Positions 17,978-25,166 of a stretch of 64,000 bases of DNA are shown piece after piece (position 1 is the stretch's first letter; every line of letters begins with the position of its first letter). Origin of the DNA: Tundrisphaera lichenicola (GTDB lineage Bacteria; Planctomycetota; Planctomycetia; Isosphaerales; Isosphaeraceae); assembly GCF_051175385.1 (NCBI RefSeq), contig NZ_CP195106.1, positions 5,456,001 through 5,520,000 on the forward strand. The letters are read 5' to 3'. The notes under the pieces are model-generated. The model was not told the DNA's origin, searched no databases, and was given only the letters and a program-made list of their open reading frames with translations. The position numbers and the translations under genes were made by a program.

Positions 17978-18256
17978 TCAAAGGTTGACTTGATCGATCA
18001 GGCAAGCGCAATAGGCGTCGATCGGGACCTTGTTCGGACGGAGCGCGTTGGCCGCCTCGCCACCTTCGCTCAGCCCGATAATCGAGCCGGGCGAGGCTCC
18101 CAGGGTGTCGAAGGTGATGACTTCCTCCCCACGTCGGGGGGAATCTTCGGTGAGTGCCGTCAGCGGCATCGGCAAGGCGATCACGTATCGAGCGGCCTTG
18201 AGGCTCGGGTGGCTCCGAGAGAGAGTGACCCGGCCGATCACTTCGGCGATTCTCAT
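17978..18256 (-). CDS. EutN/CcmL-family BMC-P vertex protein (copy 3)
   Basis: A 92-residue pentamer-forming shell protein. The family start (MRIAEVIGRVTLSRSHPSL) is followed by YVIALPMPLTAL, VITFDTLGASPGSIIGLSEG and the final IDAYCACLIDQVNL, matching the EutN/CcmL beta-barrel with the D-x-x-GA-GD-like region. BMC-P proteins cap the vertices of the polyhedral shell. The start overlaps the preceding gene's stop by 4 bp (ATGA, 18253-18256). It is the third of three distinct BMC-P genes in the operon. Confidence 0.92.
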   Translation of the reverse strand: MRIAEVIGRVTLSRSHPSLKAARYVIALPMPLTALTEDSPRRGEEVITFDTLGASPGSIIGLSEGGEAANALRPNKVPIDAYCACLIDQVNL

Positions 18257-18948
18257 GACAGCCTCCCCGACCGACTCGCGGTCAGTCCCATGTCCAGCAG
18301 TCCGTCAGGAATGGCCGGCGCGCCCCCTTCACGGAATCGATCGGCGATCTGCTTCAAGAGGTAGATCGACTTTCCGCGAGGCTCGACCACGATCAAGTTA
18401 GGCCCGAGATGACGGATTGCCCGGGAGACGGCCTCTGGCTCGACCACCGACGCCGCCCGGATGCCCGGAATCCGACCTACCCGCCAGGTTGCGATCGAAG
18501 CCTCGTCCGTCAACACGAAGGCACCTCGACCAGTTTCATCATCCACCCATCGGGCCGCTTCGACCGAGTCCTGTCCGACCTCCGTCCAGGCATCGAGGAG
18601 GATCCGGCGAAAGGCCTCGGAAGTTCCCGATCGCGACTCGATCGCAAATCCCCACTCCCCCGAGGCTCGAACTCTTGAAGCGATTGCCTCTCGGCCCGAA
18701 ACGATCCGGATCGAGACCCGTCGCCGCTTGAGATAGTCCCGGGCCATCGGGGTGACGACCGTACCCGGAGCGATCCGGATCTCCTCGATCGACTCCGCCA
18801 GAGCCTCGGCGTGGCGGAGCGAAAAGAGACGATCGACGAAGACGTCAAGCGAGGGCCGCGAGGATCGGCTCACCGGTCGGCTCGACCGGCTGAAGTCCGC
18901 CAGGACGGCCATCAAGGCCGCGTTCACCTCGGTCCAGCTCGGCGTCAT
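18253..18948 (-). CDS. BMC operon protein of unknown function
   Basis: About 231 residues. The ATG at 18948 gives a 4-bp ATGA overlap with the upstream BMC-P gene, so I prefer it to an in-frame start at 18975. The N-terminal part is predicted helical (WTEVNAALMAVLADF, VFVDRLFSLRHAEALAESI). It is followed by a strand-turn motif, GTVVTPMARDYLKRRRVSIR, that resembles a short motif I recall from several Eut/Pdu accessory proteins. The C-terminal half (WVDDETGRGAFVLTDEAS, VEPEAVSRAIRHLGPNLIVV) is alpha/beta and may be a small ligand-binding domain. No enzyme function can be assigned. It lies between two shell-protein genes and overlaps both, so it is probably made in step with them. Confidence 0.7.
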   Translation of the reverse strand: MTPSWTEVNAALMAVLADFSRSSRPVSRSSRPSLDVFVDRLFSLRHAEALAESIEEIRIAPGTVVTPMARDYLKRRRVSIRIVSGREAIASRVRASGEWGFAIESRSGTSEAFRRILLDAWTEVGQDSVEAARWVDDETGRGAFVLTDEASIATWRVGRIPGIRAASVVEPEAVSRAIRHLGPNLIVVEPRGKSIYLLKQIADRFREGGAPAIPDGLLDMGLTASRSGRLS

Positions 18949-19199
18949 CGATCGGGTAGCCCCATCACGCTCCATCGGCCCGGCGTGTTCCGGCCGATCT
19001 GCTCCTGAAGAATCTGCCCGTCACTGGTGACCAGGACCCGGTCTCCCCGCCCTGCCCCGAGCCGGTCGAAGACCAGGACCGGCTCGCCATCCGCCCGACC
19101 CTCCGTCCCTTCCAGCTGGACGACCAGCATCCTCTCCCCCTGGAAGGTAGGATGCTTGACCGTAGACGTCGCCGTGCCGATCACCCGGCCGATTTGCAT
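18945..19199 (-). CDS. EutN/CcmL-family BMC-P vertex protein (copy 2)
   Basis: An 84-residue shell protein with the EutN/CcmL pattern: MQIGRVIGTATSTVKHPTFQ, MLVVQLEGTEGRADGEPVLV and FDRLGAGRGDRVLVTSDGQ. The GAGRGDRVLV segment is the most conserved part of the family. It is the shortest of the three BMC-P proteins here and has a distinct C terminus (NTPGRWSVMGLPDR). Together the three could form different or mixed pentamers. It is 35 bp downstream of the aldehyde dehydrogenase gene and overlaps the next gene by 4 bp. Confidence 0.92.
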   Translation of the reverse strand: MQIGRVIGTATSTVKHPTFQGERMLVVQLEGTEGRADGEPVLVFDRLGAGRGDRVLVTSDGQILQEQIGRNTPGRWSVMGLPDR

Positions 19200-19234
19200 G
19201 GATTAAGGCCATCCTGATGGTGGAGAACGAATGC

Positions 19235-20668
19235 TCAGACGAATCGCATCGAACCAACGACCGCCGTCCGCCTCTGGCGGGTGAACGTGAGTGGGGTCGT
19301 GACCCCTTCCCCGGTCGGCCCGGCGATCGAGAACGAAAGCACGCCTTCGCCGCCCAGGCCGAGGCCGGCGGTGCTCGGCCCGTTGATCACGAAAACCGTG
19401 CAATCCATCAACTTGCCCATCCGAGACATGACCGAGGTGTCCCGGGAGTGCAGGATCGCGGTGTGTCCGTATCCATGCTCGCTGGACTTCGCCAGTTCGA
19501 TGGCTCGGTCCACGTCGGGAACTCGGACGAACGGGATGAAGGGCATCATCTGCTCGTGCTCCACGAACAGGTGATCGGCCCCTGTCTCGCCGAACACGAT
19601 CTCAGTCCCCTTGGGCACCTCGACCCCCGCGTGGCGGGCCAGGACGGCCGCATCCTTGCCCACGAGATCCTTGTTGACGTGGTAATGCTTGTCGTCCCCC
19701 TGGACGAAGGCCGCCTTCGTCAATGCCTCGATCTGGGAGGCATTCAGACGGAACCCGCCATGTCGGCCGACGGCTTCCATGAGCTTGTCGAAGACGTCGG
19801 AAACGGCAAAGACCTGCTTCTCGCCTATGCAGAGCAAGTTGTTGTCGAACGCGGCGCCGGCGATGATGGACTTCGCGGCGTTCTCGATATCCGCCGTCGC
19901 GTCGACGACCACCGGCGGATTCCCCGGCCCCGCGACCACGGCTCGCCGCTTGCTGGCCAGGGCGGCACGCGCCACGGCCGGCCCTCCGGTCACCACCAAA
20001 AGCTTGACTCCTCGGTGATCGAACAGCGCCGCGGCCGACTCCAACGTGGGCGTCTCGATGATCGTGATGAGGTCATCGAGGCCGATCGCCTGGCGAATCG
20101 CCCGATTGAATCGACGGACGCCCTCGGCGGCCACCTTGGCTCCCGATGGGTGCGCGTTGACGACCACCGTGTTCCCCGCCGCCAGCATATTGATCGCATT
20201 GCCGGCCAGCGTGGGCAGGCTGTGCGTGGCCGGAGTGATCGCCCCGATGACCCCGAACGGCGAATAGTCGGTCAAGGTGATCCCGTCGTCGCCAGACCAG
20301 TTATCCGTCCGAAGATACTCGACGCCCGGGGCCCGCGGGATCGCGTCGCGGAGCTTGGCGATCTTGTGGTCGAGTCGGCCAATCTTGGTCTCGTCCAGTT
20401 CCATCCGGCCGAGTTCCTCGGCCTGTGCCACGCAGATGGTCCGGATCGCATCGACGGCCTTCCGTCGACAGGCCAGGGGGCGTTTTCGATAGTGGACGAA
20501 CGCGGCCTCGGCGGCCAGGACGGCGGCGTCGGCCGTCGGATAGACCCCGTCCTTGCCGGAGGGCCTGGGGGTCGAGCCGTTGGTCGTCGGCCCGCCGGTG
20601 CCCATCTGGGTCAGGACCTGCTGGATGACATTTCGGATCAGGTCTTCGGTCATTTCCATGGCGGGCAC
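19235..20668 (-). CDS. CoA-acylating aldehyde dehydrogenase of the BMC (PduP/EutE type)
   Basis: A 477-residue aldehyde dehydrogenase that should convert lactaldehyde to lactyl-CoA with NAD+. The catalytic cysteine is in AFDNNLLCIGEKQVFAV. Cofactor-site segments include GVIGAITPATHSLPT, VVVNAHPSGAKVAAEGV and LLVVTGGPAVARAAL. The N terminus is an amphipathic helix (MTEDLIRNVIQQVLTQMG) followed by a Gly/Thr/Ser/Pro linker, the usual encapsulation peptide of PduP-type enzymes. The start at 20668 is GTG; an ATG at 20659 would drop three residues and keep the helix. The gap to the upstream BMC-P gene is 33 bp. Confidence 0.93.
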   Translation of the reverse strand: MPAMEMTEDLIRNVIQQVLTQMGTGGPTTNGSTPRPSGKDGVYPTADAAVLAAEAAFVHYRKRPLACRRKAVDAIRTICVAQAEELGRMELDETKIGRLDHKIAKLRDAIPRAPGVEYLRTDNWSGDDGITLTDYSPFGVIGAITPATHSLPTLAGNAINMLAAGNTVVVNAHPSGAKVAAEGVRRFNRAIRQAIGLDDLITIIETPTLESAAALFDHRGVKLLVVTGGPAVARAALASKRRAVVAGPGNPPVVVDATADIENAAKSIIAGAAFDNNLLCIGEKQVFAVSDVFDKLMEAVGRHGGFRLNASQIEALTKAAFVQGDDKHYHVNKDLVGKDAAVLARHAGVEVPKGTEIVFGETGADHLFVEHEQMMPFIPFVRVPDVDRAIELAKSSEHGYGHTAILHSRDTSVMSRMGKLMDCTVFVINGPSTAGLGLGGEGVLSFSIAGPTGEGVTTPLTFTRQRRTAVVGSMRFV

Positions 20669-20701
20669 CGTGGCGTGAAGGGGGCCGGGTTCTCTTGCGG
20701 T

Positions 20702-21025
20702 TTATCGAGTCGATTCGTCGCGGGTTGAGAATATCGTCTTACCGCCGACATCGACCGTGTCGACCAGGCCGATCACCACCGCGTCGATCGGTAGTTTTTC
20801 GGTCTCGGGAGTCAGTCGGGCGCTCGACCCCTGGCAGATCAGGACCATCTCATCGAGCCCCGCCCCCAGCGCATCGACCGCCACGAACGTCCGGCCGGTG
20901 GGGACCAGGCGGTCGCGATCCTTCTCGTCGATCCGGTACGGTTCGACGATCAGGAGCTTGTGCCCGGTCATCGAGGCCACCTTCTGGGTGGCCACCAAGC
21001 TGCCGGTCACTCGGGCGACGAACAT
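20702..21025 (-). CDS. EutN/CcmL-family BMC-P vertex protein (copy 1)
   Basis: A 107-residue EutN/CcmL protein: MFVARVTGSLVATQKVASMT, LLIVEPYRIDE, FVAVDALGAGLDEMVLICQG and IDAVVIGLVDTVDV. The ALGAG-x-DEMVLI stretch is the family core. It is longer at the C terminus (VGGKTIFSTRDESTR) than the other two copies. It lies 95 bp downstream of acetate kinase, one of the larger gaps in the operon, and 33 bp upstream of the aldehyde dehydrogenase. Confidence 0.92.
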   Translation of the reverse strand: MFVARVTGSLVATQKVASMTGHKLLIVEPYRIDEKDRDRLVPTGRTFVAVDALGAGLDEMVLICQGSSARLTPETEKLPIDAVVIGLVDTVDVGGKTIFSTRDESTR

Positions 21026-21120
21026 CGGGTCGGACTCCTGAAATCGGATGCGAGACTTCGAGGCTCAGGCCGAGAGAAAATCGGGTTTTCGACCGCTCGA
21101 AATCCAAGTTATTGAGCCGG

Positions 21121-22317
21121 TCAAGACTTCCGACCAGTCAGCAGGTCGCGAGCCTGGCGAGCGACCACGATTTCCTCGTTGGTCGGGACCGTCCAGACCT
21201 GGACTCTCGATTTCGAGGACGAGACGACCCGCTCGGCCGGCCCGGAACGATTCGTGGTCGGGTCGAGTTCGATCCCGAACCAGTCGAGGTTTCGGCAAAC
21301 CCCTTCGCGGATCAGGACCGAGTTCTCGCCGATCCCTCCGGTGAAGACGATCGCGTCGGCGCCGCCCAGTTCGACCAGATACGCGCCCAGGTAGTGACGA
21401 GCCGAGGCGATGTAGACATCCAGCGCCAACCGGGCCTTCTCGTTCCCTTCCGAGGCGGCGGACTCGATGTCTCGGAGGTCCCGGCCCGATCCCCCGATGC
21501 CTTCCAGCCCCGATCGATTGGCCAGGGTGTCCAGGATGACTTCCAGCGACAGGCCGGTCGATTTCATGATTGCCGGGAGGGCGAAGACGTCGAAGTCGCC
21601 CACGCGATTGTTTTGCGGGAGCCCGGCCTGCGGGCTCATCCCCATGCTGGTCGCGACCGACTTGCCATCCTTGATCGCGCAGAGGGAGGATGATCCACCG
21701 AGGTGGCAGGAGATGATCTTGAGGTCATCCCGGCCGAGCAGCTCCGCCATTCGCCCCGCGATGAAGCGATGGCTGGCGCCGTGGAACCCCCAGCGTCGAA
21801 TCCCATGAACGGTCGCCCATTCATCAGGGATCGCATAGCGTTGGTTGGCCTCGGGGATCGTCCTGTGAAACCCCGTCTCGAAGGCGGCGATCAGGGGGAT
21901 CGAGGGGAATCGCCCGCCTAGCATCCGCATGGCCTTGATATAAGGCGGGTTGTGGGCGGGGGCCACGTCGGCGAACGCTTCCATCGCCTCGAGGACCGAC
22001 TCGGTCACGAGTTGGACCCCCGACACATCCTTGGCGTGGACCGACTTGAACCCGATGGCCGAGACCTCCGAGGCGTCCTTGAGGACGCCCGTGGTCGGGT
22101 CGGAGAGTTGGTCCAGACAGATCTGGACCGCGTCGCCGTGGTCGGCGACCGGTCGAACTGTTTCCAGATCGCCGCCATCTTTCTTGATGGTGACCTTGGC
22201 GTTCTCGGACCCGATCCGCTCGATGCCGCCGCGAGCCAGGAGGTGCTCTCCACCTTCGAGGTCATAGAGGCGATACTTGAAGCTCGTGCTCCCGAGGTTG
22301 GCAACCAGGACCTTCAT
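21121..22317 (-). CDS. ackA: Acetate kinase (acts on acyl-phosphate from the BMC)
   Basis: A 398-residue acetate kinase of normal length. Family motifs are present: VANLGSTSFKYRLYD at the N terminus, WGFHGASHRFIAGRMAEL, KIISCHLGGSSSLCAIKDG, FDVFALPAIMKSTGLS and AIVFTGGIGENSVLIREG. It transfers phosphate from the acyl-phosphate made by PduL to ADP. In this pathway the product would be lactate or acetate plus ATP. The start overlaps the upstream BMC-H stop by 1 bp (TGATG at 22315-22319). No encapsulation peptide is visible, so it is probably cytosolic or only loosely associated with the shell. Confidence 0.95.
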   Translation of the reverse strand: MKVLVANLGSTSFKYRLYDLEGGEHLLARGGIERIGSENAKVTIKKDGGDLETVRPVADHGDAVQICLDQLSDPTTGVLKDASEVSAIGFKSVHAKDVSGVQLVTESVLEAMEAFADVAPAHNPPYIKAMRMLGGRFPSIPLIAAFETGFHRTIPEANQRYAIPDEWATVHGIRRWGFHGASHRFIAGRMAELLGRDDLKIISCHLGGSSSLCAIKDGKSVATSMGMSPQAGLPQNNRVGDFDVFALPAIMKSTGLSLEVILDTLANRSGLEGIGGSGRDLRDIESAASEGNEKARLALDVYIASARHYLGAYLVELGGADAIVFTGGIGENSVLIREGVCRNLDWFGIELDPTTNRSGPAERVVSSSKSRVQVWTVPTNEEIVVARQARDLLTGRKS

Positions 22318-22595
22318 CAGCGGCCCCCGCCGAAGACTGCGACGACCGCTTCGCCCGGCCGGGGGATCACGTGAGCCGCCTTCAATTCGCCGACCCGGCT
22401 GGCGGCTTCCGCCCCGGCCTCGATGGCGGCCCGGACGCTGCTGACGTCGCCCCGAATCATCACGCTGACGATCCCGCCGTCGAGTTTCATGATCGAGCTG
22501 GCCAGTTCCACGCTCGCCGCCTTGAGCATGGCGTCGATCGCGTAGATTAGGCCGACCAGCCCTTGCGTTTCGATCAGACCAAGAGCGCTATTCAT
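22317..22595 (-). CDS. BMC-H hexameric shell protein (copy 3, DGG pore)
   Basis: A 92-residue single-domain BMC protein: ALGLIETQGLVGLIYAIDAM, LKAASVELASSIMKLDGGI, VSVMIRGDVSSVRAAIEAG and HVIPRPGEAVVAVFGGGR. Hexamers of this fold tile the shell facets. By alignment with the usual KxGSG pore loop, the pore residues here are DGG, which would give an acidic rim. It is the last of three BMC-H genes and is separated from the second by 138 bp that hold an inverted repeat. Confidence 0.93.
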   Translation of the reverse strand: MNSALGLIETQGLVGLIYAIDAMLKAASVELASSIMKLDGGIVSVMIRGDVSSVRAAIEAGAEAASRVGELKAAHVIPRPGEAVVAVFGGGR

Positions 22596-22609
22596 GTCAT
22601 GCCCCTGTG

Positions 22610-22712
22610 AGCGGTCAGCTTTCAGCGATCGACCCTTGGGGGCCGATCGCCGGACCGATGCCTACTTTTGAGTGTTCCGTAAGTTCTGGCTGACCGCCGA
22701 AAGCTGACCGCT
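22610..22712. repeat. Inverted repeat between two BMC-H genes
   Basis: AGCGGTCAGCTTTC at 22610-22623 is repeated in inverted orientation at 22699-22712, and the match extends to 21 bp per arm with two mismatches. The arms are separated by about 60 bp and fill almost the whole gap between two shell genes. In RNA this would form a strong stem near the start of the downstream gene. It could set the relative expression of the two hexamer proteins, or be a palindromic repeat element of the genome. Confidence 0.65.
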
Positions 22713-22733
22713 GATCGCCCGAGAACGGGAGAA

Positions 22734-23051
22734 TCAGCCGATGAAAGTCCGCAAGACCGCCTCATCGGGGCGGGGGATGACGTGGGCGCTGACGAGTTCG
22801 CCCACCCGACTGGCGGCCTCGGCTCCGGACTCGACGGCGGCCCGGACGCTGCCGACGTCTCCCCGGACCATCGTGGTGATGAACGCCGCACCGATGCCGA
22901 TCCGGCCCACGAGCGTCACGTTTGCCGCCTTCAGCATCGCGTCGGTCGCCTCGATCATCCCGACCAGCCCCTTGGTCTCGATCAGGCCGAGGGCATCGCC
23001 GTTGAACCCGGCGCTCGGGGACTTCGTTCCGCGTTGGGTCGAGACGGCCAT
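22734..23051 (-). CDS. BMC-H hexameric shell protein (copy 2, GAA pore)
   Basis: A 105-residue BMC-domain protein. A 19-residue N-terminal extension (MAVSTQRGTKSPSAGFNGDA) precedes the standard core: LGLIETKGLVGMIEATDAML, TTMVRGDVGSVRAAVESG and HVIPRPDEAVLRTFIG. The pore segment aligned with KxGSG reads RIGIGAAF, so the pore would be lined by GAA rather than GSG. The gene starts 3 bp after the stop of the first BMC-H gene. The fold assignment is secure; the transported molecule is not known. Confidence 0.93.
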   Translation of the reverse strand: MAVSTQRGTKSPSAGFNGDALGLIETKGLVGMIEATDAMLKAANVTLVGRIGIGAAFITTMVRGDVGSVRAAVESGAEAASRVGELVSAHVIPRPDEAVLRTFIG

Positions 23052-23054
23052 CGT

Positions 23055-23384
23055 TCAGGCTCCATTGCCGGAGGTCTTGGCCGGGGCGGCCGGGGCGGGC
23101 TTGGTGAAGGAGAGGACGCCGGTGAGATCTTCGTGGGGCCGGGGGATGACCTGGACGCTCACGACCTCGCCGATCCGGCTGGCGGCCGCGGCCCCGGCAT
23201 CAACGGCCGCCTTGACCGCCGCGACGTCGCCGGACACGAAGGCCGTGACCAGGCCACTGCCGATCTTGTCCCAGCCGACGAGGTCGACGTTGGCCGCCTT
23301 CAGCATCGCGTCGCAGGCTTCCACCAGCGCGACGAACCCCTTGCACTCGATCATCCCCAGCGCTTCTACGGTCGAACTGGCCAT
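23055..23384 (-). CDS. BMC-H hexameric shell protein (copy 1, GSG pore)
   Basis: A 109-residue BMC-domain protein with the canonical pore GSG in WDKIGSGLVTAFVSGDVAAV. The other family segments are ALGMIECKGFVALVEACDAM, AAVDAGAAAASRIGEVV and VQVIPRPHEDL. The C terminus carries an extra Pro/Ala-rich tail (FTKPAPAAPAKTSGNGA). It is the first shell gene of the operon, 59 bp downstream of pduL, and is likely to be the major facet protein. Confidence 0.93.
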   Translation of the reverse strand: MASSTVEALGMIECKGFVALVEACDAMLKAANVDLVGWDKIGSGLVTAFVSGDVAAVKAAVDAGAAAASRIGEVVSVQVIPRPHEDLTGVLSFTKPAPAAPAKTSGNGA

Positions 23385-23443
23385 CAGTGGGCCCCTTTAG
23401 ACAAGTCGGTCGGGATCGGTGAATGCCACTCAGTCGGATCGAT

Positions 23444-24127
23444 TCAAGCCTTGACGAGCGTGACCTTGGTCGCGTGCGTCAGGTCGGAGCAATTGGCCTC
23501 GTCGGTATCGATGTGAACTTCCAGCTTCCAGTCGGGATGGGTACGGACCAGCAGGCCTTCGAGCGTCGTCGGGCAAGGGCCCTCGACCCGGAGGTTCATC
23601 CGGTCCTTCGCCTTCACCCCGTAATACTCGGCGTCCTTGGGCCCCATGTGAACGTGACGCTCGGCCTTGATGACCCCCTTGGGCAAGACCAGGCTCCCCT
23701 TGGGCCCGATCAGGAGACACCCCGGAGTTCCCTCGATGTCGCCCGAGAGCCGGACGGGGATGTCGAGGCCCAGGCTGATCGCGTCGGTGATCGAGAGCTC
23801 GACCTGGCTGAAAGCCCGACATGGCCCGAGGATCCGGACGCCGGGGATCATCCGCTGGCGAGGCCCAACCACAGCAATGGTCTCGTTCGAGGCGAAGTCG
23901 GTGTCCTGATAAAGCCGCTTCATCGGCGTGAGCTGATAACCTTCGCCGAACAGGACGTCGACATCGGCCTGGGTCAGGTGGGCATGCCGGGCCGAGATGT
24001 TGACGACGAGCTTCGGCTTGTGATCCGAAACATCCTTCGGCGAACCATTCGATCCGAGCTGATTCTCCAGGATCGATCGGACCATCCGCTCGATCTGCGA
24101 GCGGTCGGGGGTTGCCAGCGTGCTCAT
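23444..24127 (-). CDS. pduL: PduL-type phosphotransacylase with N-terminal encapsulation peptide
   Basis: A 227-residue phosphate acyltransferase that exchanges CoA for phosphate on the acyl-CoA made by the aldehyde dehydrogenase. The zinc-binding His motifs are visible in NISARHAHLTQADVDVLFG and AERHVHMGPKDAEYYG, with a further one in LEVHIDTDEANC. Other conserved parts are QLTPMKRLYQDTDF and VVGPRQRMIPGVRILGP. Residues about 7-24 (PDRSQIERMVRSILENQLG) form an amphipathic helix followed by a short linker, matching known PduL encapsulation peptides. The start codon overlaps the regulator's stop by 4 bp (ATGA, 24124-24127). Confidence 0.95.
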   Translation of the reverse strand: MSTLATPDRSQIERMVRSILENQLGSNGSPKDVSDHKPKLVVNISARHAHLTQADVDVLFGEGYQLTPMKRLYQDTDFASNETIAVVGPRQRMIPGVRILGPCRAFSQVELSITDAISLGLDIPVRLSGDIEGTPGCLLIGPKGSLVLPKGVIKAERHVHMGPKDAEYYGVKAKDRMNLRVEGPCPTTLEGLLVRTHPDWKLEVHIDTDEANCSDLTHATKVTLVKA

Positions 24128-24939
24128 GCTTCGGTCCTCGGTCCGTTTAATTTAGACGACCCAGTCGTCTCGAGCGGAAGGTCCGCGAGATGGACTTTCA
24201 CCCCTGCGGCCTCGACCATCGCCCGGTCCGCCTCGGATATCCCGGGATCGACGACCAGGTCGTCGATCGCGTCCAGTCCGCAGAGGAAAGCCAGCGACAG
24301 CCGGCCAAATTTTGAGTGATCGGCCACGATCATGACTTCCTGACCGCAAGCCATCATCTGACGCTCGGTCTCGACCAGGAGCAGGTTCGAGTTGTAGACG
24401 CCCTCGGAAACGATCCCCCCTGCCCCGAGGATCGCCTTGCGGACCCGGATCCCCTGCATCATCGAGATCGCCAAGGGTCCGAGGGCGACTCCGGTCCTGG
24501 GATAGACGTAGCCGCCGATCAGAATCAGGTCGATTTCCTTGCTGGAGGCGGATAGCTGGGCGATGGGAAGGCTGTTGGTGACGATCTGCACCGGCCTGCC
24601 AAGCAAGGCCCGGGCGACTTCGAGAGTCGTCGTGCCGCCGTCCAGCAAGACCGTGTCTCCGTCGTCGATGAGGGAAGCCGTCGCCTGGCCGATCGCCCGC
24701 TTCTCACGCGCCGCACTATCGGTCCGCTCGTCGAAGGCGGGCATGGCCCGGGCCTCCGAGGCCGAGAAGACCGCGCCTCCGTGGGTCCGCTTCACGACCC
24801 CGGCCAGATCCAGGGCCTCGAGATCACGTCGGACCGTGCTCTCGGAGACTCCCAGGGACTTGACCAGCTCGTCGAGGGTGGCGAAACCCTGCCGGGCGAT
24901 TCGATCCAGGAGAAGTTTGCGTCTCGGCTCGGCGAGCAT
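24124..24939 (-). CDS. DeoR-family transcriptional regulator of the BMC operon
   Basis: About 271 residues. The N-terminal winged helix-turn-helix is typical of the DeoR family (RRKLLLDRIARQGFATLDEL, GVSESTVRRDLEALDLAGV, VKRTHGGAVF). The C-terminal sugar-phosphate-sensing domain has LLDGGTTTLEVARALLG and VTNSLPIAQLSA. Such proteins are usually repressors released by a phosphorylated sugar. The frame is open to 25041, but the upstream part contains a palindrome and poor sequence, and the ATG at 24939 (MLAEPRRKLLLDRI) has a good AAGGG site, so I chose it. As first gene of the operon it probably also regulates itself. Confidence 0.88.
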   Translation of the reverse strand: MLAEPRRKLLLDRIARQGFATLDELVKSLGVSESTVRRDLEALDLAGVVKRTHGGAVFSASEARAMPAFDERTDSAAREKRAIGQATASLIDDGDTVLLDGGTTTLEVARALLGRPVQIVTNSLPIAQLSASSKEIDLILIGGYVYPRTGVALGPLAISMMQGIRVRKAILGAGGIVSEGVYNSNLLLVETERQMMACGQEVMIVADHSKFGRLSLAFLCGLDAIDDLVVDPGISEADRAMVEAAGVKVHLADLPLETTGSSKLNGPRTEA

Positions 24940-25033
24940 GTCACCCTTTTTGACCAACATCTCGCACAACCCGTCAACCAGCATTCCGCCTTCGTCATAA
25001 TCTGTCAAGCACCCGCCATCAAATTCACCGATT

Positions 25034-25043
25034 ATTTGCAAAT
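25034..25043. promoter_or_regulatory. Palindrome ATTTGCAAAT, candidate operator of the BMC operon
   Basis: A perfect 10-bp palindrome lies about 95 bp upstream of the chosen DeoR start, in the divergent region shared with mutM. Its position suits a repressor operator for autoregulation, but there is only one copy and DeoR sites are often direct repeats, so this is tentative. Confidence 0.35.
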
Positions 25044-25166
25044 CGTGTCACGGAAGGTGAAATGAGGTGGCAGCCATTGAATCCCCAACCGGCAAAGGCC
25101 AATCGCAAATTCGCTCTTAACCGGTCGATTGCGTTAGACTGAATGGAAAAGGACGAGGAGGCGGAG

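Noticed and set aside
19217..20728. Plus-strand open frame of 503 codons opposite the aldehyde dehydrogenase
   Set aside because: It has Arg/Asp/Gly-rich composition typical of an antisense shadow in GC-rich DNA, and the minus-strand gene is unambiguous.
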